Source: Marinobacter sp. LV10R510-11A (GTDB taxonomy: Bacteria; Pseudomonadota; Gammaproteobacteria; Pseudomonadales; Oleiphilaceae). Taken from it: DNA of 64,000 nucleotides. The notes beneath the pieces are model-generated. The model had not been told where the DNA came from. It searched no databases and saw only the letters and a program-made list of their open reading frames with translations. The DNA lies in contig NZ_LT907980.1 of NCBI RefSeq assembly GCF_900215155.1, positions 62,001-126,000 on the forward strand, in the 5' to 3' direction. This document shows positions 40,075 to 48,947 of the stretch, in pieces (the first letter of the stretch is position 1; the number at the start of each line of letters is the position of its first letter). The translations under genes were made by a program, and so were the position numbers.

Positions 40075-41366
40075 GTGTTTCGTCGGTTCGTCAGTTAACC
40101 GTGTGGCGCACATTCGCCAATGGCCAGCAGGTACGGGTTGGTGGGTTGGCTCAGAACCGCGAAGGGGTTTTTTTTCAGTACGCCCCGGACTACCTCGTTG
40201 AACACTGCTCGCTTTCGCCGTTCGCGCTCAAGTGGGATTCGAGCGTGCAGCGAGCACCGCGAGCCCCCCATGGCGGATTGCACGGAGTGTTTGCCGATGC
40301 CTTGCCCGATGGCTGGGGGCTGTTGTTGATGGATCGGGTGTTTCGACAACAGGGTGTGTTGCCGGCGCAGGTGACACCGATGGATCGGCTGGCATTTGTG
40401 GGAGCCACCGGCAGTGGGGCACTGAGTTATACGCCGGTTGCGGACTTTGTGCCTGAGGCCGATGACAAACCGATTGATACGGCGCAGCTTGGGCTTCATG
40501 CTCAGGCGCTGTTTGATGGGCAAACGAGCGAAGTTCTGGCAGAGCTGGTGGCAGCGGGCAGCTCGGCTGGTGCACGGCCAAAGGCGCAGCTTTATTTTGC
40601 GCCCGGGGACTACAAGGCTTGTCGCACCCGGGCAAAGGGAGGCGATGAAGCCTGGCTGGTAAAATTCACCTCGGCCAACTTATCGTTAGGGCACGAAGAA
40701 GGATTGTGTGAGGCGGCTTATCTGTCGCTGGCAGAAGGCGCAGGCTTGAAGCCTCCCAGTTGGCAGTTGCTGCCGGCTCCGGAAAAATCGGGCGCCAAGG
40801 CGTGGTTAGCCGTTGAACGTTTTGACCGGGTCTGGCGCACAGACGATGTGCCCGGTTGCGTGCACTTACACAGCGCCTGTGGATTGCTGGATGCGGATTT
40901 TCGCGCACCAAGTCTGGATTATGAGGATTTGATCAAGGCCAGCGGCCAATTATGCCGTGGCGCTCAGGCCGCGAAGCTACAGTTCAGGCGTGCGGTGTTC
41001 AATTTGCTTGCTGTGAATCAGGATGATCACAGCAAAAACTGGGCTTTTCTGCAAAGCGATGACGGCGAATGGCTGCCAGCACCGTTTTATGATGTCACCT
41101 TCAGCCCTGGCCGTTTTGGGGAGCATGCGACAGGCTACGCTGGGTTTGGCAAACAACCGCCATTGAAGGTGCTGAAGCGGCTTGCTGCGGGGGCTGGGTA
41201 TGCCTCTTGGCCGCAAGCACGCCAGGACGTTCAGCGCGTGGCGGATACTCTGGTCGAATTTTCCGCGGTCGCAAAGAAACTTGGCGTGAGTTCAGAGACG
41301 ATTCGTTTAATCCAACAGCAGCTGGATCAAACGTACCATCAGAACCGAGACCTGCTGGTTGGGTGA
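40071..41366 (+). CDS. hipA: HipA-type serine/threonine kinase toxin, copy 1
   Basis: A 431-aa HipA kinase. The N-terminal HipA_N part contains VGGLAQNREGVFFQYAPDYL and PHGGLHGVFADALPDGWGLL. The nucleotide-binding region is SSAGARPKAQLYF, and the catalytic loop AVNQDDHSKNWAF has its Asp at 318-319, with the DFG-like metal site in PFYDVTFSP. HipA kinases phosphorylate glutamyl-tRNA synthetase or related targets and cause persistence. The GTG start at 40071 is coupled to hipB. Intact. Confidence 0.9.
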   Translation: MSVSSVRQLTVWRTFANGQQVRVGGLAQNREGVFFQYAPDYLVEHCSLSPFALKWDSSVQRAPRAPHGGLHGVFADALPDGWGLLLMDRVFRQQGVLPAQVTPMDRLAFVGATGSGALSYTPVADFVPEADDKPIDTAQLGLHAQALFDGQTSEVLAELVAAGSSAGARPKAQLYFAPGDYKACRTRAKGGDEAWLVKFTSANLSLGHEEGLCEAAYLSLAEGAGLKPPSWQLLPAPEKSGAKAWLAVERFDRVWRTDDVPGCVHLHSACGLLDADFRAPSLDYEDLIKASGQLCRGAQAAKLQFRRAVFNLLAVNQDDHSKNWAFLQSDDGEWLPAPFYDVTFSPGRFGEHATGYAGFGKQPPLKVLKRLAAGAGYASWPQARQDVQRVADTLVEFSAVAKKLGVSSETIRLIQQQLDQTYHQNRDLLVG

Positions 41367-41379
41367 GTCGTTTGCAAGA

Positions 41380-41560
41380 GAAGAATACTGGGGGCGATTC
41401 AAACAGCAGGAAATTAGAAAGTTACGCGGCAAGATCAAGTGGGAAGGCGACCTAAGTGAAATGAGCGGTGCCGAATGATTCTGGTGGATACCAGCATCTG
41501 GACAGACTACTTCAATGGAGTCGAAAACCCACAAGCTGATCTGCTGGACGCCTCGAAAAG
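41380..41560 (+). pseudogene. vapBC relic (end of VapB, start of VapC)
   Basis: Two TA pieces in their native order: YWGRFKQQEIRKLRGKIKWE then GDLSEMSGAE and a stop (VapB C-terminus), overlapped by MILVDTSIWTDYFNGVENPQ then ADLLDAS (PIN-domain VapC N-terminus with its first catalytic Asp). VapC breaks off after ~28 codons and VapB lacks its DNA-binding half. Confidence 0.75.
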
Positions 41561-41610
41561 CCAAGGAATCTGATATATTAGAGAGAAGGCTTTTTCAGCG
41601 AGGGGGTTCC

Positions 41611-41868
41611 ATGAAAAAGAAACGACCAACAGAACGGGAGCTACTCGAAAACCTGGATGCCTACGGAGCCCACGCGGACGAATTGGCCGCGCCGCTCTCT
41701 CACGAGTGTGAGCCCTTGGAAAAACTAAAAGGTTCAGTCAAGAAATTCGAGCGACCCACGGATCCCGCCACTGCCCCAGAAGACTGGGATGCTTGGTTCG
41801 ACGGAGAGGGCGCTTCAGAGGATTTCATCATTTTGCGCGGGATACCCCGTCCCTTTAGGGCGGGGTGA
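41611..41868 (+). CDS. Antitoxin with C-terminus replaced by an IS end
   Basis: An 85-aa protein: MKKKRPTERELLENLDAYGA, HADELAAPLSHECEPL, DWDAWFDGEGASEDFI. The body is typical of a VapB-like/SpoVT-adjacent antitoxin tail whose C-terminus would normally continue a few residues and be followed by a PIN toxin. Here the last residues (RGIPRPFRAG) are encoded by an IS200/IS605-type end, so the toxin was lost when that element landed or left. GAGGGGG precedes the ATG. Confidence 0.65.
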   Translation: MKKKRPTERELLENLDAYGAHADELAAPLSHECEPLEKLKGSVKKFERPTDPATAPEDWDAWFDGEGASEDFIILRGIPRPFRAG

Positions 41869-41872
41869 TTGA
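41838..41872. mobile_element. Relic of an IS200/IS605-type right end
   Basis: GGGATACCCCGTCCCTTTAG followed by GGCGGGGTGATTG forms the subterminal hairpin of a TnpB-type element. No transposase gene is attached. It truncates the antitoxin gene above. Confidence 0.65.
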
Positions 41873-41940
41873 CGAAAGACCGTAAAGAGAAGCGGTGAGT
41901 GGCTAGGTGATTGGAGGCAGGTCAGGGTGACCGGATTCGT

Positions 41941-42186
41941 TCAACGCATTGATTGAAGGCCTCCGGTTAGCAGAAGTCTAGCGGTAGTACTCTCAGGGTC
42001 AATCCAGTCCACTTTTGACACAGGAGTGTTAAGGATTTTTTCGATGTGGCGAATAAGTCCTGGTATTGGAATGGCTACTCCTCCGTCGACCAGTATCTTG
42101 TTTTCCTTCGCAGTGAGTGGCCCTTTATCGAAAATCTGAGATTCATCACGCGCAGATTTCTCTTCTTCATTCATGAGTTTCTTCAT
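41941..42186 (-). CDS. Small hypothetical protein
   Basis: An 81-aa reading frame starting MKKLMNEEEKSARDESQIFD and ending TARLLLTGGLQSMR. Composition looks coding and a GGGAGAG site lies upstream of ATG 42186. No family recognised; a regulator or small TA-like protein is possible. Confidence 0.45.
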   Translation of the reverse strand: MKKLMNEEEKSARDESQIFDKGPLTAKENKILVDGGVAIPIPGLIRHIEKILNTPVSKVDWIDPESTTARLLLTGGLQSMR

Positions 42187-42369
42187 AGCGCTCTCCCGCA
42201 AAATCACACCCTAAATACTAACAAAATTATGCGCCTAAAATTGGCGTTGGTTCAATTCGGCTACAGCTGAGAGAGTGAGATACAGACTCCTCGGTAAGCG
42301 TCCGGTAATCCCATATTGAGCCCGCCGCCGCAGCCGTCAAGATAGTGTCCACTTATTCTTGGCTCCGGC

Positions 42370-42699
42370 ACGGCTAGAGCCCTGGATTACAGTTTTAAAC
42401 GCTGGAAAGCGCTGACGCGCTATCTGGACGATGGCGCGGTGCCCATCGATAACAACTGGGTGAAAAACCAGATCCGGCCCTGGGCACTGGGCCGGTCCAA
42501 TTGGCTATTTGCAGGATCGTTGCGCAGCGGTCAACGTGCTGCTGCCGTCATGACCCTGATCCAGTCAGCGAAGCTGAATGGGCATGATCCTTATGCTTAT
42601 CTGAAGGATGTGCTGACCCGGCTGCCAACACAGAAGAACAACGCCATCGCCGAGCTATTGCCCCACAACTGGATGCAGGCTATTAATAGCAAAGTGTGA
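42370..42699 (+). pseudogene. IS66-type transposase, C-terminal relic
   Basis: The reading LDYSFKRWKALTRYLDDGAV, then PIDNNWVKNQIRPWALGRSN and WLFAGSLRSGQRAAAVMTLI, is the C-terminal DDE region of IS66-family TnpC, with the last catalytic Glu position replaced by the VPIDNNWVKNQIRP context. The N-terminal two thirds and accessory genes are absent. Confidence 0.85.
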
Positions 42700-42754
42700 A
42701 CGCTCTACGGTTACCAAATATTGCAATGGAAGCGAGCAATCAAGGTGAAATGAG

Positions 42755-43048
42755 GTGGGTAGAGCTTCCAAGGTTTACAGCCGGTACAGAAAAGAAATCC
42801 GAGAAATTACCAGTCGTTACCCCGTAACAAATATTCGGGTGTTTGGCTCGGTTTCTCGTGGAGATGACGGCGATACCAGTGATCTAGATCTATTGGTGGA
42901 CCCACTACCCGATGCCACATTGTTCGATTTGGGTGGCCTTCAGGATGAGCTTCAGTCATTGCTAAAAGTAAAGATTGATCTGGTCACGCCAAGCGATTTG
43001 CCGATCAGAGTCAGGGCGACTGTAATAAGCGAAGCAAGACCCGTGTGA
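42755..43048 (+). CDS. MNT-type nucleotidyltransferase (MntA-like, partner absent)
   Basis: A 97-aa minimal nucleotidyltransferase. The active site is NIRVFGSVSRGDDGDTSDLD, then LLVDPLPDA (GS-x-x-RG...SD-x-D). In HEPN/MNT systems this protein AMPylates and silences the HEPN RNase toxin. No HEPN gene is adjacent, so it is an orphan antitoxin or acts in trans. The GTG start has TGAAATGAG upstream. Confidence 0.75.
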   Translation: MGRASKVYSRYRKEIREITSRYPVTNIRVFGSVSRGDDGDTSDLDLLVDPLPDATLFDLGGLQDELQSLLKVKIDLVTPSDLPIRVRATVISEARPV

Positions 43049-43179
43049 AAGATCTATAAGCCAAAATGCATCTCGATCACATCAGATAATACTGAAGTTT
43101 GTAAGGTGTGCTGTCCGGGCGCTTACGATAATCGGCCATGGAAAACTGCACTCGACTGGATAGAAAAGAGGAAGCTGCG

Positions 43180-43344
43180 TTGAAAACGATAATAGAGAAG
43201 GACGGCAAAGACCTGGCAGTCACTCTCCCGCAGGAGGTTCTGGATGCTGCTGGGATAAAAATCGGTGACGAAATCGATGTCAGCGTAAAAGACGGCAGGA
43301 TCGTAATTATCCGGAAAGAACCCCCGGTCCACCCGGCGGTTTAG
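43180..43344 (+). CDS. AbrB/MazE-type DNA-binding protein (orphan antitoxin)
   Basis: A ~54-aa swapped-hairpin protein: KTIIEKDGKDLAVTLPQEVL, DAAGIKIGDEIDVSVKDGRI, VIIRKE. A TTG at 43180 fits the family length and has AGAGGA upstream; an ATG at 43138 would add 14 uncharacteristic residues. No toxin gene follows. Confidence 0.65.
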   Translation: MKTIIEKDGKDLAVTLPQEVLDAAGIKIGDEIDVSVKDGRIVIIRKEPPVHPAV

Positions 43345-44084
43345 AGCCGCGCGGCGGCAGCAAATTGGTCGCTGCGCAGCCGAATGTTAGCTCGGTGGTT
43401 GAGATCTCTATCAGAAAGCGGACAGCGCGGTATGATTGACGCATGCTGCGTTGTTGACGCCTGCCCCATTTTTTGTGGCGACGATGATACTGGCCACATT
43501 TGTAGCCGTTTTCAGCATGCTGCTGGCATTATTCCTGCCACAGCTACTGCTTGGTCATGGTTTTGTTCGAGTCTCAAGTTTGACTGACTCTGACAATGTG
43601 TAATGGCCGGACGGTTACTGCGGTGGAGCCGGTGGCGCATGTAAGCGTGAAGCGGCGGTGGGAGGATGAGAGGGGGTTAAGTACCCTAGCCCGGCGTTGC
43701 GGGGGTTGTTGGAGAGGGTTGGTGGCTGGGACGGAATACAAGTGATTGGTTAGCGACGGAATTTACATGGTTTTGATGCGCGTACGATTTGGGTATTGTT
43801 AAAGGTAACGGAACAGCACCGTGAAATTTTGAACACAGACGTGAAGCGTTCGCCGTTTCTATGCCGGACATTTACCCGGACAAATTGCCGGACATCAAAT
43901 TGCTTTCGCTCGCCAATGAGCTATTATTTAGTATCCATGCATTTTCTTTTTTGCTTCTATTTTTAGGGGGTTGCAGTGCTTAAAGGTGTATTGGGCTCTA
44001 AAAATTGCAAGCGAAGATGCCCAGACAGTTACCCAGACAAGGTGCCGGACAATCGTCTCGACTGAAACACACAGAAGGTCGCCA
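43345..44084. other. 740 bp with no convincing gene
   Basis: Contains a GC-rich dyad (GAGCCGCGCGGCGGC region at ~43344) and repeated short phrases related to the text just upstream of the fic start (CCGGACA...). No family match in the short frames. Probable fic promoter region at the 3' side (43920-43980, AT-rich). Confidence 0.5.
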
Positions 44085-45272
44085 ATGAGTTCCTGGATGA
44101 GCGCCGCGCCCTTTGCGCCGAACGACAAATCTTGCACTGATGCGGGTCTATTGGATCTGGCCAGTCGCCTTAATCGACAGGCAGCCCAGGTCACCGGCAA
44201 GCTTGCGCCGGAAACCGCTGATACGTTGCGCCGGCACATGGCCGTCATTAATTCTTATTACAGCAACCTGATTGAGGGCAACCGGACACTTCCGCACCAG
44301 ATACGCGAAGCCCAACGTGGCAACTTCGAGGCAGACCCCGTTGCTCGGGACAAGCAGATCGAATCTCTGGCTCACATCGCGGTACAGGACTGGGTTGCCT
44401 CGGAAAAGCGGACTCTGGATGAGGTCATGTCCGTTGGTTTCATCAAGGAGCTCCACCATCGATTCTACAAAGACCTCCCGGAGGATCTCAGGAAGGTTCA
44501 CCTGGCAGAGACTGGTGAGGTTGCATGGGTAGAGGGCGGTCAGTTCAGGACTCGCGGTGTGAAGGAAGGGCGGCATCTCCCACCTGAAGCCGACAACCTC
44601 GAAAATCTGATGAACCAATTCTGCAGTGAGTATAAGAGTCCCAGACACCAAGGCGATAAGCGTCTGATTGCGATAGCCGCTGCGCACCACCGGTTTCTGT
44701 GGGTTCATCCCTTCCTGGACGGAAATGGTCGGATTGTCCGGCTCTGGACCGACGCGGCCTTCCAGGCAGCAGGACTGGAAAGTGTGGGTGTCTGGTGTTT
44801 GAGCCGTGGGCTGGCTATCTACTCTGACAAGTATAAAAGTAATCTCGCTCAGGCCGATGCAGTTCAGCAGGGACAGACCGATGGCCGCGGCCCACTCAGT
44901 GAGCTGGGATTAACTCGTTTCTGTCGCTTTGTGCTCGATACTGCAGTTGACCAGGTGGAATACATCTCCGGCTTGTTGGATTTGCAATCGATGAAGCACA
45001 GGATTGAGGGCTACGTGGTGTCTCGAAACGATCTCAAGCCTGCGGCGAAATGGGTTCTGTATCAGGGCTACATTCAAGGCTCTCTCTCCCGAGCGGATGC
45101 TCTGGCACTGACTGGAGAGAAAGAGGAGCGTACCGCCCGGCGTCTTCTTAAAAAGTTGCGGGAAGACGGTTTGCTGGTGGCTGTTGATCCAAAAGATAGC
45201 CGTTCTCCGCTGCGGTGGGCAGTACCGGAACACGCTGAACCAATGTATTTCCCGAAGCTTTCACCCCAGTAG
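44085..45272 (+). CDS. Fic-domain AMP-transferase with N-terminal inhibitory helix
   Basis: A 395-aa Fic protein. The active site HPFLDGNGRIVR begins at His208 and matches the canonical HxFx(D/E)GNGRxxR. An inhibitory motif (S/T)xxxE(G/N) lies N-terminal: SNLIEGN with Glu64, so this is a class II Fic that keeps itself off. The C-terminal ~100 residues hold a winged-helix (LSRADALALTGEKEERTARR). ATG 44085 with AGAAGGTCGCC upstream is chosen. Predicted to AMPylate a host protein; the target is unknown. Intact, unlike the two Fic relics in the window. Confidence 0.88.
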   Translation: MSSWMSAAPFAPNDKSCTDAGLLDLASRLNRQAAQVTGKLAPETADTLRRHMAVINSYYSNLIEGNRTLPHQIREAQRGNFEADPVARDKQIESLAHIAVQDWVASEKRTLDEVMSVGFIKELHHRFYKDLPEDLRKVHLAETGEVAWVEGGQFRTRGVKEGRHLPPEADNLENLMNQFCSEYKSPRHQGDKRLIAIAAAHHRFLWVHPFLDGNGRIVRLWTDAAFQAAGLESVGVWCLSRGLAIYSDKYKSNLAQADAVQQGQTDGRGPLSELGLTRFCRFVLDTAVDQVEYISGLLDLQSMKHRIEGYVVSRNDLKPAAKWVLYQGYIQGSLSRADALALTGEKEERTARRLLKKLREDGLLVAVDPKDSRSPLRWAVPEHAEPMYFPKLSPQ

Positions 45273-45451
45273 GCAAAGCATTCCAAGGTGAATGTGGTGG
45301 GGCATTACGACGGTTGTGTTTCTTATTAATTTCTTCTGTCTTTAAAGTCACGCGCCAGCTTCCTGTGTTTCAGTGCAGCAGCACGGAGCTCCGGGTTAAT
45401 CGGCTCTGGATTGTCTAGAAGTGCCAGCCGGGCGTAGGGTATTGAGGCTAA

Positions 45452-45535
45452 CGTGATCATCGCCAATCGCCGGAGCGAGAACCTGGCGGATGTGGAAGGT
45501 AAAGTGTATACCCGCGACCTGTTCAACAGTGATTG
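45452..45535 (+). pseudogene. C-terminal relic of a second nucleotide-sugar dehydrogenase
   Basis: The reading VIIANRRSENLADVEGKVYT, then RDLFNSD and a stop, matches the end of UDP-glucose 6-dehydrogenase-type enzymes (consensus ending VYTRDLFG-D), a different paralog from the TviB/WbpO pieces. Only ~28 codons remain, just upstream of the WbpM-type gene. Confidence 0.6.
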
Positions 45536-45613
45536 AGGGTGAGGGGCTGGTAAAAGCCATTTGGACAACCGGGTTGAAAGTCGCCGAACCCTCCAAGACG
45601 ATAAAAGGTCATT

Positions 45614-47587
45614 ATGTTTAAGGAATTTCTTCGATTATCCCGCTTCAAAAAACGGCTGATATCGCTATCCGCCGATTTCATCGCCCTGTCCTTTGCGCTT
45701 TGGGCCTCTTTTGCGTTACGCCTGGACGTGGCCTTGTGGGAACCAAACAGAGCTCAGTTGCTGATTTCATTACTTACTGTTGTATTTACGCTGGGTGTGT
45801 TCGTTCGGCTTGGTTTGTATCGTGCTGTTATTCGCTACATGAGTGACCGGGCTTTCATAACCATCATTACCGGCGTTGCGGCCTCGACGTTGCTGTTAGT
45901 GTTACTGAGCTACGGCCTGAACGTATTTGTTCCCCGTTCTGTTCCGGTGATCTACGCCGCGTTGGCGTTAATTTTTGTGGGTGGTAGCCGCATGAGTATG
46001 CGCATGCTGGTGCAATACTCTTCCGGGCGTGATAAAGAGCGCGTGGCGATTATAGGCGTCGGTAAAACCGGTGTTCAGTTGGCCAAAGCGTTACAGCAGG
46101 GTGACGAATACCACCCTGTCATGTTTATCAGTCTGATACCTGCCAACCACAAAACCTTGGTGGTGGGTTTGCCGGCGTTTGCGTTGAGTCATTTAAAAGA
46201 CGCGGTGCGCAGTCTGCGTGTTGAGCGCTTGCTGCTGGCGGTGGATGCGGATTTGGACGTGAACCGTCGCGAGTTTCTGACTCAGTTGGAAAAGCTGAAT
46301 CTTCCGGTGCAAACGGTGCCGTCGTTTAGCGAAGTGATTGCCGGTCAGGCGCGCATTAATGACATTCGCGATCTTGAGATTGAGGATCTGCTGGGCCGTG
46401 ATCCGGTGCGATCAGACAGCGCCCAGGTGGCGTCGTCGCTGTTTGGCCGTGCGGTGATGGTGACCGGCGCCGGTGGTTCGATTGGCTCCGAGTTGTGCCG
46501 GCAGATTATCCGCCACCAGCCCAAATGCCTGGTGTTGTTTGAGCAGTCTGAATTTGCCTTGTACGCCATTGAGCGCGAGCTTCAGCAGATCAATCTCGCG
46601 GAAGGTCTGAACGTATGTGTTCACCCACTGTTGGGCAGTGTGGTGCACCGCCGCCGTTGTGAAGCGGTAATGCTTTCGTTTGGCGTGCAAACGGTGTACC
46701 ACGCTGCGGCGTACAAGCATGTGCCGCTGGTAGAGCACAATGTGATTGAAGGTGTGCAGAACAATGTGTTCGGCACATTGCACGCGGCCGAGGCAGCGGT
46801 TGCGGCGGGCGTTGAGTTGTTTGTGCTGATTTCGACCGATAAAGCGGTACGGCCCACCAATGTGATGGGCGCCAGTAAGCGTATGGCAGAGTTGGTGCTG
46901 CAGGGGTTGGCCCAGCGCCAGAGCGGTACGGTGTTCTCGATGGTGCGTTTTGGCAATGTGCTGGGCTCGTCGGGTTCTGTGGTGCCTTTGTTCCGCGACC
47001 AGATAAGCAGTGGTGGGCCGGTTACGGTGACTCATCCGGACATTATTCGCTATTTCATGACCATTCCCGAAGCCAGCCAATTGGTGCTGCAAGCCGGTAG
47101 CATGGGTGAGGGCGGTGAGGTGTTTGTGCTGGATATGGGTGAGCCGGTGAAAATTGCGGATTTGGCCCGCAAGATGATGCACTTAATGGGTCGCCGTGAA
47201 AGAACCGCCGAGCAGCCAGATGGCGAGATTGAACTGGTGTTCAGTGGTTTACGTCCTGGTGAAAAACTGTTTGAAGAACTGTTGATTGGTGATGATCCCC
47301 AAGGCACGGCACACCCGCGCATTATGATGGCCCGTGAGGTGTGTATGACCTGGCCGGAGGTTGCGGACACCATCAAGCAACTGCAATACGCCAGCCAGGC
47401 GTTTGATTGTGAGAGCGCGCTGTCTATTCTTAAAGCGGCACCGACGGGTTTTGCGCCTAATGGGGGTGTTGGGGATTTGGTGTGGAATTTGAATCCGCGG
47501 CCGTTGGTGGCCGATAAAGCCGGGGCAGTCGGGACAGATTTGAAATCTGTCCCGATGGCGGGGAACGGAAGACTGGGACAGATTTGA
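45614..47587 (+). CDS. WbpM/PglF/CapD-type UDP-sugar 4,6-dehydratase
   Basis: A 657-aa membrane-anchored dehydratase of surface polysaccharide synthesis. The N-terminus has about four membrane segments, followed by a first Rossmann-like domain (VAIIGVGKTGVQLAKAL) and the extended SDR catalytic domain: VTGAGGSIGSELCRQI (from ~283) and TDKAVRPTNVMGASKRMAEL (408-427) with the Met418-x3-Lys422 form of the catalytic motif. It converts UDP-GlcNAc to a 4-keto-6-deoxy intermediate. The last ~20 residues (GTDLKSVPMAGNGRLGQI) are encoded by palindromes P18 and P19, so the natural terminus was extended. A shortened duplicate is at 48480-48830. Confidence 0.9.
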   Translation: MFKEFLRLSRFKKRLISLSADFIALSFALWASFALRLDVALWEPNRAQLLISLLTVVFTLGVFVRLGLYRAVIRYMSDRAFITIITGVAASTLLLVLLSYGLNVFVPRSVPVIYAALALIFVGGSRMSMRMLVQYSSGRDKERVAIIGVGKTGVQLAKALQQGDEYHPVMFISLIPANHKTLVVGLPAFALSHLKDAVRSLRVERLLLAVDADLDVNRREFLTQLEKLNLPVQTVPSFSEVIAGQARINDIRDLEIEDLLGRDPVRSDSAQVASSLFGRAVMVTGAGGSIGSELCRQIIRHQPKCLVLFEQSEFALYAIERELQQINLAEGLNVCVHPLLGSVVHRRRCEAVMLSFGVQTVYHAAAYKHVPLVEHNVIEGVQNNVFGTLHAAEAAVAAGVELFVLISTDKAVRPTNVMGASKRMAELVLQGLAQRQSGTVFSMVRFGNVLGSSGSVVPLFRDQISSGGPVTVTHPDIIRYFMTIPEASQLVLQAGSMGEGGEVFVLDMGEPVKIADLARKMMHLMGRRERTAEQPDGEIELVFSGLRPGEKLFEELLIGDDPQGTAHPRIMMAREVCMTWPEVADTIKQLQYASQAFDCESALSILKAAPTGFAPNGGVGDLVWNLNPRPLVADKAGAVGTDLKSVPMAGNGRLGQI

Positions 47588-47694
47588 AATCTGTCCCAAG
47601 GAGGAAACTGAAGTAAAGCGGGGACAGATTTATAAATCTGTCCCCAGGGAGTAAAGCCAGCACCAAAGTGGGGACAGACTTTAAGTCTGTCCCC
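47530..47694. repeat. Cluster of four palindromes (P18-P21)
   Basis: P18 47530-47554, P19 47574-47598, P20 47620-47645 (26 bp, one extra central base) and P21 47670-47694 (GACTTTAAGTC core variant). All are perfect or near-perfect dyads. The first two are translated as the C-terminal tail of the WbpM-type protein. The cluster ends with CCGGCTCTTGAAACCGGCAA, repeated after the next cluster. Confidence 0.95.
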
Positions 47695-47714
47695 GGCCGG
47701 CTCTTGAAACCGGC

Positions 47715-48204
47715 AACAAGGAATTGTTCAGCCACCCGGAGTTTGTTCAGCAGTTGATCGAAGGGTTTGCCCCGTTCGATGCGCCAGACACCGTTGAGTG
47801 GGGTCTTTGGCGTCGAGAATGCCGGCCACAGCTGGGAGGGTTTGCAGCAAGCAGTAGATCGTGCGGTGGGGATCATACAGTCGGACCCAAACAAGGATCG
47901 TACCGACAGAATCATTACCCGCTGGCTAAAACGCCATTTGCAGCGACTCGGGGCTGAAGTACACCTGGATCAGCTCAACAGTTTGGTGGAGGACAGAGAT
48001 ATGTTGGCAGAGAACTTGGAAAACCTGGTTAAGAAAGAACGGCTTGAGGGGCGTCAGGAGAGCGATTGGCGCGCATTAGAAGAAAAGCGTAAAACCGTTC
48101 GTCATCTTCTTTCATTTGGCGTGCTCAGTAACGATCAGATTGCAGTAGCGACGGGGTTATCGGTTGACGAGATCGTCAAGCTGCGAATTGAAGACAAGCA
48201 TTAA
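47715..48204 (+). pseudogene. rpn relic with out-of-frame internal deletion
   Basis: KELFSHPEFVQQLIEGFAPF (N-terminus) is joined to the conserved QTPLSGVFGVENAGHSWEGL (C-terminal body) in a different frame, so the fusion is broken, in contrast to the in-frame fusion at 39029-39541. The body continues intact to the stop at 48204 with the C-terminus VGVLSNDQIAVATGL-like sequence and IVKLRIEDKH. An internal ATG at 47767 could start the C-terminal body alone. Confidence 0.8.
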
Positions 48205-48216
48205 TAGAAGAAAAGC

Positions 48217-48321
48217 AGGGGCAGATTTAAAATCTGTCCCTGGGAGTAAAGCGGACAGCCGGGACAGATTTGAAATCTGTCCCGAAAGCACCAAAGCGGG
48301 GACAGACTTTGAGTCTGTCCC
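48217..48321. repeat. Cluster of three palindromes (P22-P24)
   Basis: P22 48217-48241, P23 48260-48284, P24 48298-48321. The order and spacers (GGGAGTAAAGC, GCACCAAAGCGGGG) parallel P19-P21, so the whole cluster was duplicated around the rpn relic. Confidence 0.95.
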
Positions 48322-48357
48322 TGGCCGGCTTCTGAAACCGGCAACAAGGAGGTTGTT

Positions 48358-48462
48358 ATGATTAATATTTCCCACCACGGCGCCGTTTCTGGCTCCTGCC
48401 ACGAGTTGAGCATTATCCCTTCTAACCGATATCGTATCCCTCCTCCGGTATTCTGACTGACT
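48358..48462 (+). pseudogene. N-terminal relic of an MBL-fold hydrolase (tentative)
   Basis: MINISHHGAVSGSCHELSII resembles the start of metallo-beta-lactamase-fold exoribonuclease-like proteins (GA-x-x-x-V-x-GSCHLL). A stop follows after ~33 codons and none of the HxHxDH metal motif is present. Confidence 0.45.
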
Positions 48463-48479
48463 GCGGCTTGTTTCAGGGC

Positions 48480-48830
48480 GCAGACCCACTAACCACAAAA
48501 CCTTGATTGGGGGGTTGTCGGCGTTTGCTTTGTGCCATTTGGAAGAGGCGGTGCGTAGCCATGGGGTTAGACGCTTGCCGTTAGTGGTGGATGCGGATAC
48601 GGACGTGAACCGCCGCCGGTGGTTCAATTGGTTCTGAGCTGTGCCGGCAGATTATTCGCCATCAGCCCAAATGCCTGGTGTTGTTTGAGCAGTCCGAGTT
48701 TGCTTTGTACGCCATTGAGCGCGAGCTTCAGCAGATTAATCTGGTGGAAGGCTTGAATGTGTGCGTTCACCCATTGTTGGGCAGTGTGGTGCACCGCCGC
48801 CGCTGTGAAGCGGTAATGCTGCGTAATTCG
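48480..48830 (+). pseudogene. Deleted duplicate of the WbpM-type dehydratase
   Basis: Pieces match 46140-46275 (PANHKTLVVGLPAFA-type sequence in a shifted frame) and then 46470-46680 (GGSIGSELCRQI..., LVLFEQSEFALYAIERELQQ, VHPLLGSVVHRRRCEAVML). About 200 bp between them is deleted and the copy stops before the catalytic motif. Not functional. Confidence 0.8.
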
Positions 48831-48947
48831 GCGTTATGTCACCGCCTAGCCAACACGCCAATGCCGAGCTTTCATCTGGTTTGTCGTGGCCCAAAAGCGC
48901 TTGAAAGGCGGTGATGTGGTAAACTGGTGTTGTACAGAGGAGTACAC

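Noticed and set aside
43330..43400. GC-rich dyad ending in GTTAGCTC that resembles an integron attC site
   Set aside because: The conserved core site (GTTRRRY and its partner) is not present at both ends and no integrase of the integron type is nearby.
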